Shown here one piece after another: positions 24,039-35,970 of a DNA stretch of 64,000 bases. Made by a program: the position numbers and the translations under genes. The stretch's first letter is position 1. Every line of letters begins with the position of its first letter. The stretch covers positions 186,001 through 250,000 of the forward strand of contig JAKJXP020000007.1 of NCBI GenBank assembly GCA_022225965.2, in the 5' to 3' direction. The notes under the pieces are model-generated. The model saw only the letters and a program-made list of their open reading frames with translations, was not told the origin of the DNA and did no database searches. This stretch comes from Diatrype stigma (lineage: Eukaryota; Ascomycota; Sordariomycetes; Xylariales; Diatrypaceae).

Positions 24039-25574
24039 TCAGTACAGGAATGGAAGGAATGTAACGATAGCATCCTCCCCATACAGCGCCCTGCCAACCG
24101 CGCGGAGATCCGCCACCACCTCTTCATCCGGCCTCCAGTCTCCAGCGTGCAGAAACACACGTGCGCGAGACAAGGGATCGTTACATCCTGATCCCTCACA
24201 ATCCACGTACTCGTCCCAATCGCTCATCTCGCCCGGAGCCTGGAACGAGCAGAACCACGCCCCCTTGTCACGCGGAAGCGCCGTCTCTAAGTGGACGGTC
24301 TGAAGAGACGGCGTGTGGGCGAGCCGGCGCGCCACGGCCGTCAGAAGGGGGGCGATGGCCTCGTCTCGCGGGACGCATCGAAACTCGCAGCCGTCCACGA
24401 CGAATCCCTCCCCGTCATTCGGCATCTCCATCGACTTGGCCAGCGCGATCGCCTCCTCGTTTTTCTCGTCGCTGTCATAGTACCCGGGCGGGAGGAGACC
24501 AGCCGCGTCCTGGGACAGCGGGACGTCACTGCTCTGATCGTAGAACCGGTCCCCGCGCAGACCCTTGAAGAACCATTGGCCCGCGAGGCTACCCAGGCCG
24601 AAATGGACTTGCATTTCGCGCAGGGATTCCCAGGAGGACGTATCTTCGGTCTCGGAGGATTCTTGAGGCCAGAACAGTGTCGGATCGATGGGTCCTTCGT
24701 AGTCGAGGCGCTGGATATTGCTCCTGCCCAGCATGGCGCTCAGCGCGTCACAGAACGACTTGTCTCCGGAGTTGAGATTGGGGAGTCTTTCCTTGTGTGG
24801 GTACCACGGCGAATTGATGTTGATGTACAAGGTCTTGCACGCGGAGGAGGGTTGGAAGCTGGCGATCGCACTGGCGAACTCCTGCATTTGCTGGCGGCGC
24901 AGGGCCAGGAAGTAGCCTGGATCCTCGTACGGCCAATTGATCCGTTCCAGATTGGGAAACGCAGCCGTCAGTGCCACCAGGCTGCCCGGGTCCAGGAAGC
25001 GTGTGCCGGAATGTGCGTACAAGGACGTGACACGGGGAACAACTGGACATGTGTCGGCAAAGCGAATATACGAGTAACAATATCGTTCGCTAAAAATATC
25101 CTGCCGCCTCCCCAAGGCAACTTCGTAGCGGTCGCGGTCGAGCTTCTCTGGGTCACGATGAATACTGTCCATGGGCGAGTACATGCCGATGACGAGGTTC
25201 AGCTTGCCGCCAGCGGGCCATTGTGATAATTCTTTCAATAGACCCAATGTGTGGCGACTAAAAACATCGTTGTTTGCAGCTCTGTCGTCTGCCGTCTCAT
25301 ACTTGGCACAGTCTTCGTCGCTGTATCGCGGCAAGATAACGTCTATTTTAAGGTCCTGGAGGAAGCGGCGACGCGTCCTGTGCCTCGCAAAGGCTAGAAA
25401 GAAATCTCCCAGATCGTCGCTCGTTATATGGAGGGTTTCAAATGTAAAATGCTCAATGGCACCCTGCCAGGAGCGTGACAACGTAGCCAGGGCTGGTCGA
25501 ATCCGCTTCCCCTCATGCCGGTCGGGAAGATAGCCTGCTATTTTGGCCACCAATTCTTGCGGGAGGCGCTCCAT
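24039..25574 (-). CDS. F-box-like domain protein, single exon
   Basis: A 511-residue protein starting at the ATG at 25574. An in-frame stretch extends further upstream but contains no earlier ATG. The first ~45 residues read like a fungal F-box: MERLPQELVAKIAGYLPD, then a hydrophobic/aromatic helix with SRSWQGAIE and FETLHI. F-box proteins bind Skp1 and present substrates to an SCF ubiquitin ligase. The remainder shows strand-helix segments of the kind seen in large fungal F-box families, with no classical leucine-rich or WD repeats, so the target is unknown. No introns are needed. Such proteins are highly expanded and fast-evolving in filamentous fungi. F-box call moderate; gene call strong because of the long clean frame. 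Confidence 0.8.
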   Translation of the reverse strand: MERLPQELVAKIAGYLPDRHEGKRIRPALATLSRSWQGAIEHFTFETLHITSDDLGDFFLAFARHRTRRRFLQDLKIDVILPRYSDEDCAKYETADDRAANNDVFSRHTLGLLKELSQWPAGGKLNLVIGMYSPMDSIHRDPEKLDRDRYEVALGRRQDIFSERYCYSYIRFADTCPVVPRVTSLYAHSGTRFLDPGSLVALTAAFPNLERINWPYEDPGYFLALRRQQMQEFASAIASFQPSSACKTLYININSPWYPHKERLPNLNSGDKSFCDALSAMLGRSNIQRLDYEGPIDPTLFWPQESSETEDTSSWESLREMQVHFGLGSLAGQWFFKGLRGDRFYDQSSDVPLSQDAAGLLPPGYYDSDEKNEEAIALAKSMEMPNDGEGFVVDGCEFRCVPRDEAIAPLLTAVARRLAHTPSLQTVHLETALPRDKGAWFCSFQAPGEMSDWDEYVDCEGSGCNDPLSRARVFLHAGDWRPDEEVVADLRAVGRALYGEDAIVTFLPFLY

Positions 25575-26065
25575 TCCGTTGGGTGAAGTGAGTAGAGGTG
25601 GTGTGATGCTAGGCGTGTTTTGGAGACGCAAGAAACTCTGGGGTTGGTGAGTGGCGATAGGTACTCTTAAATATCATCCCGAGGTCAGATGTACATGTAC
25701 GTCGTCAGCATTAAAGCAATACTTCAGGCAAAATGGTACCTACGTTACCTATGTTACCTAAAGAGTGGTTTATATCAACCGCATTATGTATGGTAACACA
25801 GGTCATATCTAGACAGTCCCAGGAGGTCCCAGACAACCCCGGATTAAACCGTTCCTTGCTTCAAAAACAACAAGAACATTTCTTTTCCCTAAGAAACAGA
25901 CCCTTACAGGGAAATCTTTAAGCTAAACCTAATATGGCTATAGGGAGCTACCCCACCTGCCCACTATCAGAATCCCCAAGATCCCCCACCTGCTTTACGT
26001 ATGGATCTCGGGACGGACCGCCGCATCATGTTAAACCATGTTAGGTTTAGATTGAACTCACCCCC
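25575..26065. other. Intergenic region
   Basis: 490 bp upstream of the F-box-like gene and downstream of the LysM gene. A short duplication of TACGTTACCTATGTTACCTA type lies near 25739-25760. No gene seen. Confidence 0.55.
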
Positions 26066-28893
26066 TTAAAGCATGACCTCATCGCCCCCCTTTGCCCGTA
26101 GCTGAATGGTCGGCCGCGCTTTGCTCTCGGCTCGAACACCCACACAATACCAGTACGTCGCCCAGAGGTTCGTCGCGCACCCCTTTCCGTCGCTCCCCAG
26201 CAGCTTGTTCCACGTATACAGCTGCTGCAGCGAGACATTGTTGCGATCTGCCAGGGTACTACACGTGTCGTCGGCCACCGCCTGGGCGTACTTGTTGCAG
26301 CTTTCCACGGCGTTACCTTCTTGGGTAGGCGACGGGATGCCCGGGGCGGTGGCTGTTGTCGTGGTGCCCGTGACCGTGGGCGTTCCCGTCGTGGAGCTCA
26401 CGCCCACGCAATACGCCTGCCCGAGCCAGAAGTTCGTCACGCAGTCCGTCGATACGGCCGGGTTCCATTGGAAGAACTGCGCCGTGCTAATGCCGTACTC
26501 GGCCGCCACGGAGCCGCACGAGTCGCCCTTCACCACGACGTGCCATTTGTTGCAGTTGGCTGGTTGTCCTGTGTGAGTTGGTCCCGGCGGCGTGGCCTGC
26601 GACGTGGTGGTCGTGGGAGGTGCAGAAGTAGTGATCGGAGGAGTATAGCCTGGTGCGCGAATGCAGTATGCCATATCTTAATACCCAAGTCAGAAATCGC
26701 TGATGGACTATTTGAGCAGTTTACACTGAGATATCTGTTAATAGCTCGTCTATTACTTACCAGGCCATAAATTTTGACATTGGTCGCCAACTGCTGGATT
26801 GTATGCATAGAATTGGGCCTGGGTTAGTGCGTAGATCTCGAGAACATCGGTGCTATAGTACATGTAGTTAGAAAGGTGATGCTCAGGATGATGAACTTCA
26901 TGCGTGATGTTGACGGTGTGGGTGAGATATTTGCTTACCAATCCCAGCCATCGGGCACATCGGCAAACTCCGTGCAGTTCTCTATCGCGCCCTCCTATTT
27001 TCAAGATCAGCCACCAACCATTTCCCAGCTTAAGGGCATGATACTGACCCTGACGGGGAACTCATAACTGGGACCTGCAGGTTCAGGAACTGGTTCCCCC
27101 ACATACTGTTTGCCGCAGTACCTCAGATCCGCGTCGAAGGCGCACTCTGGCGTCGTATAGTTGGCCAAGTCGGCATTCCACAGGGCCAAATCGGCGTACG
27201 AAACCCCGTACAGATCAGCCACTCGTTGGCATTGGTTGACCCAAGACGTCCCCGCGATGGCGTCGGCGGACTGGAATTCCACCCCATCGAAGTAGCGATA
27301 GCAGTCTGTGCGCGTACCGGGAGCCAGCGGGAGCTGCGTCGGCAAATTCACAATGTTTGTCGTGGTACTCGCCGGAGGCTCCGGTACAGCTGGGGTGAAT
27401 GGGATGGTAGTAATGTCAGTGGGCCGCCAGCCCGGTCTCCCCGAGTACGTGTTGACTATCATTTTAAGAAATTACGTGTTATTTTTCGGGTTAGAATGGA
27501 TCAAAAGAACGAGCGGGCTCACTTACTATCGCCGACAGCTTGGATGCAGTAGCTTTCATGGGCAAACAGGTTTGTGCAGTTCTGGTAAAGGCTGGGGTTG
27601 AGGAAGAAGAAATCAACCAGCGAGATGCCGAATCGCACCACTAGCAAGTTGCAGTACTCGTCCGGCTGCACTTGGTAGAACTTACCGCACCGCTCGTTAG
27701 TGCCCTGGGCTATATCCGTAGGCACCGGGGCGGGCGTTATAGCCGTCGTGGGAGCCAGGGTGATCTCGGGAGGATCGGCGTACGTATCCCCCGGCGGAGA
27801 CACGCACAATTGATCGCCGATCATCTTCTCGAGGTTGTAGCACCCGGCATTCAACACCTACGATTTCATCAGTGTGAACAGCTCGATGCTGCCTCGATAG
27901 AGGAGACGGGACTTACTGGATTCCACGCCTTAAGAAGCACTTCCGTTGTGTTTTCTGCTTTTGCTATGGCGCTGCAGGTTGTATTGCCTTCCACGGTTGT
28001 GACGCGGCACTTGTTCTGCAGACAAAGAGTGCCGGTCGTGGGGAAATCATTGCACCAAGCCGGGAGCTGGTTGTCAGTCAGTAGCCAAGCCGTTGATATC
28101 CCCTCGGCTGTTGAGATGCTGTGGCAATCCTCCCCCGGTTGGATTTGGTATGTGGTCCCAGCACACGGCGCCGGCGTTGGTTCCGGCAAAGGAGATCTGT
28201 GTGGCTCTCTTCAGTACTCTCGGATACGAAAAGGGTGAATGGGAGTACTACTAACACGGAGAATGGCAATGAAGATGTTGTGATAGGAATTCCCTCGACG
28301 TTGCAGCTTGATGTCTTGGATTGGTAGGCGGACTGGCTCAGTAGAGCCGGTCCATCATAAAAGGGGACACTGGCTTGTATTCGCAGCGAGAGGACGAAGC
28401 ACATGTCACATGGGTCTGCCCGGGTACCATTCGCGACAATGTCCGTGAACCGTATGGGACTGTCTCCGGGATCATCAACAGTGGCCGCACTGCCGGTGAC
28501 CACGTTACACCACCGTCCACTCTCCTTCAGACAGGTGAGCGAGTACTGGTACCGCAAGAGACTAGGGATATAGACGAGCGGGGCCCCGCCCTCGTCGTCG
28601 TAGCCCTCCCACGTGTCATCTGCGCACGACGACGCGATGGCAGTCTCGTACGCGCCAAGGGCCTTTTCGCACTCGGAAGTGCACGAGTTGTTGAGCGTCG
28701 ACTCTGAGTAGAAGTAGCCGTAGCGGAAGCGCGGGACCGGCCTACTACAGGCGACATCGGCCGTCAATGCGCTCAGACAGGGCCCGGAGAGACCGGCTGG
28801 CGCGCTCTCTGGAGTGAAGAGCTGGATGGCGTCCACGACTTGGAGAAGGTAGTGGACGACCAACCAGCTGAACAGGTATAGGGAAGGCATCAT
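26066..28893 (-). CDS. Secreted multi-LysM protein
   Basis: Binds chitin or related N-acetylglucosamine polymers outside the cell. Seven exons, complement of 28258..28893, 27917..28204, 27527..27857, 27049..27455, 26939..26994, 26761..26852 and 26066..26676, join in phase to 806 residues. The first junction (28205-28257) is the least certain. A signal peptide covers residues 1 to about 22. Residues 30-210 are a Cys-containing N-terminal region without LysM. Then about six to seven LysM or LysM-like units follow, recognisable by Y-x-V/I-x-x-G-D/E-x-C, an xxNP or WN motif and a closing YCV/LCV; examples are TTYQIQPGEDCHSI, KFYQVQPDEYC, KWHVVVKGDSCGS and QLYTWN. Thr/Pro-rich linkers separate them. 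The gene diverges from a subgroup C chitinase, a pairing known in other filamentous fungi, where such LysM proteins may shield hyphal chitin or steer the enzyme. Confidence 0.88.
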
Positions 28894-29783
28894 GGATGAT
28901 AATTTTCAATGCCTCAAAGGACTGTTAAACAACACTTCGGGGTCTCCCGTTTTATCCTCGAACCCCTTGACAAGAAAGGGGGTCAATGGTTGAGTAATCG
29001 CCATCAGTTCGTACTTCCCATTCAACTATATGCATCTTGAGACTCTTCATCTTGTGCTTACCCACCCAAGACAGATATCGCCTGATGTCGCATACCCCTC
29101 ATTTGTTTCCTACTTGGTAAATATCAGGTGTTCTCATTTCCTTTCTGACCACCCATTCAACTTAAGGTTTCATTGTTCCCCGCACTAATTAAGACAGAAC
29201 TATTGGTTATGTTGAAGTCGAGGGTCAAGGCTGCTTAGGAGGAAGTACAGTACAAGCCATCACGGCCATCATGTATGTAAGCAGACCCTTTTTTCCTATC
29301 CGTATATGTAACTGAACTTGAAGTTAATTGAACCCATACCCCTATTTGCACAGGTAACAGGATTAGTATCCATGTCACCTTTGTAAGCGCCCCTGATCCT
29401 TCAGAAACCCTGCATACATTCGCCGGCAAGAGACATATACCAAGACACAGTCAGCTGAGGCCACTGATGCTTGGCTTGCATTGGCTAGCCTGGTATGCCA
29501 CCCCCTCAAGCACCGCATGGCCAAGGACGCCGAGAATGTGCTTAAGACCACCTCGATAATCCTTTCGTGACAAGAAAATGGGAATCCGCGGCATGTCTGA
29601 CAGCCAGAAGGGGTAAATAAAAGGGGGCGTGAGCAACAGGAACAAGATCTGGGGTTGGAAGTTGGACTGAATAACACTACACAGCTGACTATATTTCTCA
29701 ACTGGGATATCTTATATACTGCTGCCACTGGAAGCACTCCCATATTGTCTGATCAGCACATGTAGCTATTGCGGTCACTCACA
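28894..29783. promoter_or_regulatory. Shared promoter region of the LysM and chitinase genes
   Basis: 890 bp between two diverging start codons, with no coding frame that survives inspection. A TATATA-like stretch (about 29711-29716) lies roughly 70 bp before the chitinase ATG. Its shared position suggests coordinated expression of both genes. Confidence 0.55.
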
Positions 29784-32700
29784 ATGACAACTTCATACCT
29801 TTTGCTAGTTGTATTCTTTTGCATTTGGGCCACACTTGCTGTACCCGTCGACCATGCTTCACTGACAGTCGATGATGGGGTTGGACAAGCCCTCTGTCGG
29901 AATTTAATATCGTATGTGCTGCCACAATCCAATGAATAATATCACAGCGCAGGTGCAGTCTTTGTGTTGTTTCCCTCTAAAATTCTGTTGCAGGCCTTTC
30001 GATTACTCGGCCAAAATCAGGAACGAACAAGGGCTGCCAGTCTGTGTCGCTCCTGGAACTTCAGCCAACAGCGTTGGATCTGGTCTAGCTGTTAGACAAG
30101 AAGCGCCTGACGATTACACTTGCGGCGAGGGGAGACCCTGTCGGAATGGTAAGTAAGACCCTGAACTTTTAAGAAAGGCGCTTTCCCTCCATGGGATATT
30201 ACATGTTGTTTATCTTCACGATAGTTCCCTATGCTGATGGTGTTACTCAGGTGCCTGTTGTCCCAAAGAGACGGGGGTGTGCAACTACGGGCCTAAAGCA
30301 TGTGGCACGAACAACATCAGTCCTAACGACGTCTGCTGGTCAAACTGCGACGCAAAGGCGGAATGCGGTCGCTATGCCAAGACGCCGGGGACGAAGTGTC
30401 CTCTGAACGTTGTCAGTACCACCCTATCACGTTATACATGTGAATACGTATGTTTACAATACGACTATGTTCTAGTGCTGCTCACAGTTTGGGTTCTGTG
30501 GAACGGCGGCCGATTTCTGCAAAGTTACAGATGACGAGGAGACTAGTTGTCAAAGTAATTGTGACCAGCCCGGTCCCAAGAACAAGGATGGCAACGTCCA
30601 GAAACGAATCATTGGCTACTATGAGGCATGGAATCACAAGAAATCGTGCGTGGGCATGGGATTCAGCGACATCCCAGTGGATGCCCTCACGCATGCTTAT
30701 TTCAGTTTCGCCTACATCACTCCCGGAGACCTTAAGGTGGCCCCTATGGATGACCTGCCTACTTCACTCTTCGACGAGTTCACCAGCATCAAGAAGCGTA
30801 ACGCAGGCTTGCAGACCATCGTAGCGCTCGGCGGCTGGACCTTCAACGACAACGGCACCGCCACACAGCCGGTCTTTAGTGATATGGTAAGCACAGCCTC
30901 GAATCGGAAGCTCTTCATCGGCAATCTCTTTGGCTTCATGCGTAAGCATGGTTTTGACGGTGTCGACTTCGACTGGGAGTATCCTGGCGCGGGAGATCGC
31001 GGCGGCAAGCCTGACGACGGTAAAAACTTTGTTACGTTTCTGAAAGAGCTGGACGACATGAACAAACAGCAGCCAAAGAAATACACCGTGTCTTTCACCA
31101 TCCCTACCAGCTACTGGTATCTTCGACACTTCGACCTCAAGGCCGTGGACCATGTTGATTTTGTCAATGTCATGAGCTACGACCTCCACGGCATTTGGGA
31201 CTCGACTAACCCCATCGGAAGCCACATCTTTGCTCACTCTAACCTTACCGAGATCGAGGAGGCCCTGAACCTCTTGTGGAGGAACGACGTCCCCGCCAAT
31301 AAACTTAACCTAGGTCTTGGCTTCTACGGCCGCAGCTTTACCCTCGTTGATCCTCTATGTGTCACCCCTGGCTGCGGATTCAGGGGTGGTGCCAACAAGG
31401 GGCCCTGTAGCGACAATTCCGGAACTCTCACCTATCGGGAGATCCAACAAATCATCAAGGATAAGAAACTCACGTCGCATCACGACAAGAAGGCGGGTGT
31501 GAAGTGGATTAACTGGGATCAGGACCAGTGGGTATCTTATGTAAGTCCATATAATTGTTCTATGGTTGGGCCGTTTCGTTCCAAGCTAACACTCATTCCA
31601 GGATGATGCCGACACGTTCAAGCAAAAGATTGATTTTGCCAATGACCAGGGCCTTTCTGGCCTCCTGATTTGGGCGGTTGACCAGGACACCCAGAATCTC
31701 GATGCGCTGAAGGGGGTCGTGGCCCCGAAGAATCTGAAACTGTTCGCCAGGAAGGCCGAGAAGGAGGCATTCTGGGAGGATGCGACAGTGCCAGACTGCT
31801 ACGTGACAGATTGCGGCGGATCATGTAAACCCGGTTGGCTCTCCATCGAGAAACAGCCGTGCGGTGGCGCAAAGCCTGTCACCCGCCACTCCAAGGAAGC
31901 CGACAGCACCTTGTGCTGCCCGATGGAGGGTGCGCCGAAGAAAGAGGACTGCACGTGGCGAGGCTCCGCTCCGTCATGTAACGGACACTGCCATGATAAC
32001 GAGGTAGCATTGGAACTAAACCGTTGGGGTGATGGCAAGTACTGTGAGGATGGGAACAAAGCCTACTGCTGCGAAAGTCCCGTATCCAAGGGGCACCAGT
32101 GTTACTGGGCAGGCGTTGGGAAGAGCTGCAACAACGACGACGTTGCCATGACTTTCTCGGGCACTTTTCTGCAGCTGATTGGCGACCTCGTCTCAACGTT
32201 GGGTGGCCTGCGTGGCAAACTGCTCGTGGATGCCATCGAAGACGCCGCCGACTTGTTCGGAATTGACGTCCTCAAATACTACTGCTGCCCCAAGGATGAC
32301 GCCGAAGAGTTTGAGAACTGCAAGTGGTATGGCGAGCCCGGCACCTGTTTTGACAACCATTGCCCCGTCGGCTCGCACTCAGTGCAGCTTACGGACAGCC
32401 CATATGGCGAGGGGGAGGACTGCTTTCCGCGCGTCGAGCGCACCCGCGTTTACTGCTGTGACCCGGTCAATGGTGCCTCCCCCTTCCTGCCCGTTGACCT
32501 CGATAAGCTCTTCCCCAACCCGCCGACGGGCGAAAACGTTGACACGGACCATGAGCTGAATACGGATGACGACAGCGACGACCCGGATGATACAGCCTTT
32601 AGCTTCGTGGTCATGACGTCGCCCGATGAGTTGCAAGTGTCGCTGGATAAACGAGACGGCTCCCATTGGGCCTTGTTCAACTGCACCGACACCGACGTAG

Positions 32701-35403
32701 AAGTGGAGCAGACGATACAGATGGCCTGTACTGATGTCAGCGAGGACAGCAACTGCCACAAGATCGGTCTGGGACACGGCGTTCCCGGAACAATTCTCCA
32801 GATGCCGCGGGGTTGCGGACCGGGCAAGTATGCTGTCGCAAAGGAGATGAAGGTGGCGAAGCACCAAATCCTGCCGCGAGACCTTTCCGACCTGAGCCAC
32901 AAGCCAGTCATCTATGACCTGACCTTCGACTACGACTTCCACCGCGTGCCTCGCGACCTTGGCAACACGCAGCTTCGCATCGACTACAGCAACGAGCCGG
33001 GCTACTGGGACGAGGTCGTGGCGGCTGCGGTGACGGACAAGAAGAGACGCAAGCGATCTCTCGCGGACGCCGGACACAGTCATAAGCGTTGGCTGGAGGA
33101 GGAGTATCGCGACGACGCACACTTTGGCGCCCTGAGCAAGGAGGACTTCCACAAGCGCTGGTTCGGCGAGACGGTGCTCGAGTGGCTCGGCATGATGACA
33201 AAGGGTGAGATCAAGAAGACATTTAAGCACAATCTCGATGACGTCTACACGGCCAAGATTGTCGAGGAGCGGTGGGACTGTCCCGGGCGCGACGGCTACC
33301 TGCTTGCTCAGGCCCAGGCCCACGTCAAGGTCGGCACCAGTTTCGGCTTTTCTCTTATCGCCACGAGTCTCTTCCCCCTGGACCTGAGCAACTCGTATCT
33401 GACCTTCAGCAATAACGGCGAGATCACCTGTACCTTCACGCTCGAGGCATTGGTTCGCTTCCAGTACGATAGCTTGGAACGCCCTATCGGCGACCCTATC
33501 CCATTCCCCGGGGCCGGCGTCCGTATTCCCGGAATCGCGACCATCGGTCCACAGCTCGCTTTGCGCGGCCGTATCGAGGCAGGGGTTACCATTAGCACCA
33601 CGCTCGAGGCCAACATCGACGTCGTCTCGTGGGAGTACGACTATCGGCTCCCGGCCGAGATGAAGCCGGAGAACCCGGACAAGGCCGAGTACGGTAACAC
33701 GGGCGAGAAAACCGGGCTGTTGGCGCCGACCTTTTACGCAGGCGTCCTGGCGCAGGGGGACGCCAAGGCGCACCTCATCGCCTCGCTCGAGTTTGGCGTG
33801 AATTTCGACGAGCGGTGGGACGTCGGCGCCCTTACTGCACAGGTGACGGCAGACAACTGGCTCGGCGTCAACGTGGCAGCTGGCATCAGCACCGAGGCCT
33901 CGTGCCCTTTCACCTGGGGCATGAAGGCGGGTGTCGACCTCTACGCCAAGGCCGACGGGTTCAAGTGGACCACCAGCAAGTACCCGTTGCCCGGGTCCGC
34001 CGAGTTCACTATCTACCCGGGCGGGACATGTCCGGATCTGTCGACAGGGGGTCCCACCAGGCGAAGTCTTGACGATTACCAGCCATTCAACGAGACCGGG
34101 GCATTGGCCAAGCAATCGCTGGAGAAACGGGCTATTGGACCATTCTTCCACATTCCTGTCGGAAATCTCATCTGCCCCAACTCGGAGACGTCTGGTCAAG
34201 GGAAACCCTGCGAGTCCATTTCAGGGTGGGAAACCTCCCAGCTGGAGGGCGCGTTGAAGAGAAGGGATATGCCCGAGATCTCCGCAAACGATACCGAAGA
34301 TAGCCTACACTGGTTGTTCCAACGTAGCACTGAAAGCGGACGCACTGTAACCTATTGCAATAAATTTAACTTGAAGGCGCCTCCGTACGATACGAGTTCA
34401 ACCCTGAATACAGTAAGTTCTCCCTCTTCCCCATGTCTTGCACGGTGGCTATACGATGGCTTGTATAATTTGTATAATAACACAATATCTCTTACAGAAA
34501 GTGTCCAACCTCCTGACCTACGATTACAAGGTCCCTGGCACATGCAACAACTTTGACTTTGGCACAGTGAATGCCCCTCGCGCACCTATAGGCGACATAT
34601 ATGCCACTGAGCACATCCTGGAGCTGCAGATGGTCCCTATATTCCTCGATAAGATGAATGATGAGTTCGGAAGAACGGGGTTTCCCAGCTTCAAACCGAA
34701 TGCCGACCCCAACACCAAGCAGAGCTTCTGCCAGGCCATCAACGAACTATGGAGGATGGTACCCCAAGCCTCGAAATTTGTCATGGATGGCGTGGCCCGG
34801 GACCCCATCGACCACATCATGCCCGTGTACTCGAGCAACGACAACACGCACGTCAACGAATTCGTACTGCTGGAGAAGGGGGTTAATACGGCCAAGGAGG
34901 GGATGTGGGGTCGCAGCGCGATCAACGCCGATGCTACCATGAACGGTTACATGCAGTCGGAGCCGGACCGGGCGGTCAAGAACCTCAAAGACGTCATGAC
35001 GGCGCTCAAGTACATGCAGGACTCGACCATCAATGCCCGCCTTAAGGCCGAGAAGGAGCGGGTCGCGACGCGACTCAAGGAGCTCGACGAAGACAAGATG
35101 CCCAACTGGGACCGGAAGCAGGGGGGCAAGAGCTTTAAGCGGTGGGAGAAGAAGGGCCTCGAGGGGAAGTGGAACAGTTTCATGAAGCAGCAGGCCGAGA
35201 TTGCCAAGGACAAGGCGGTGAAATATATGGACGACAACCTTAAGAGCCTCGAGGACGCGTACGTGACGGAATATAACAAAGAGCAAGCCAACCAGCCCGG
35301 CGCGGAGAACGCGGTACTTAAGACGCTGCTGGAGAAGATTGAAAAGATCCGGGATGAGTGGACGCGGTATAAACCCAACTCTTGGACGAATCCATTCCCT
35401 TGA
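29784..35403 (+). CDS. GH18 subgroup C chitinase with hevein-type domain and killer-toxin-like C-terminal half
   Basis: Hydrolyses chitin; secreted. Exons 29784..29911, 29994..30148, 30251..30411, 30476..31540, 31602..34412 and 34498..35403 give 1741 residues. A signal peptide is at 1 to about 19. Cys-rich chitin-binding sequence, including a hevein-like unit, spans about 105-180 and is split by two introns. The GH18 barrel runs from about 193 to 535. Its catalytic motif is DGVDFDWE, with Asp309, Asp312, Asp314 and acid Glu316, so the enzyme should be active. After it come several Cys-rich modules with a C-x-W-x-G pattern (about 545-770), a long region with dibasic sites including K-K-R-R-K-R at 983-988, and a C-terminal helical Lys/Glu-rich domain of ~300 residues. 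This layout matches large fungal chitinases related to the alpha/beta subunit of yeast killer toxin (zymocin). No tRNase-type gamma partner was recognised nearby. Confidence 0.92.
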
Positions 35404-35970
35404 AAGTCCTTCCCCTGTCATTTTCTAACCACCGATGCTCGAGGATTTATTAGTTCTTGACGTATTAGCCAGTGAACCATAAAGCGTATTACGAGATTTA
35501 TAACTAACATTAATTATGGAAAGATTATTAGTTAACATTTTCATAGTGTTTCTCGATTATAACATTAATGAAACATCATATTTTGACTTTCCTTCTAAAA
35601 TATTATTGTCGTTCCTATACGTATGATGTAGGACATATCGATGCACATATTGCACTAAAGCTTCACTCGCTAAAGTTCTCGGTGTCATTTTTCCAATCAT
35701 GTATATTATGATGCAATGGTGTTTGGGAGATACTATAATTGAAATAAGCCTTTATACATTTTCTTTGTTGTGCTCGAGTCCGGATGCGACCAAGTCCTGT
35801 AATCTTTCTCAATGCGGTACCTCATTCAAAAGCCTTATGAACAGCTTTGTTTCTACATGCCCTTTTGAAGCTGTACACAAAATCGATATCACTCCTAAGA
35901 TAATCCCACAGAGATATTATATCGACTTGCCAGCAGCATTCGACTAGCACATACAACTTTTGGTATCAAT
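35404..35970. other. AT-rich intergenic region
   Basis: 567 bp of AT-rich DNA with several GTTAAC/ATTAAT-type words, between the chitinase stop and the kinase-like ATG. No gene supported. Confidence 0.6.

Noticed and set aside
32379..34199. 606-codon open frame on the minus strand opposite the main chitinase exon
   Set aside because: It is a shadow of GC-biased third positions of a certain gene. The translation is Val/Leu/Arg/Gly-rich without motifs or splice context.
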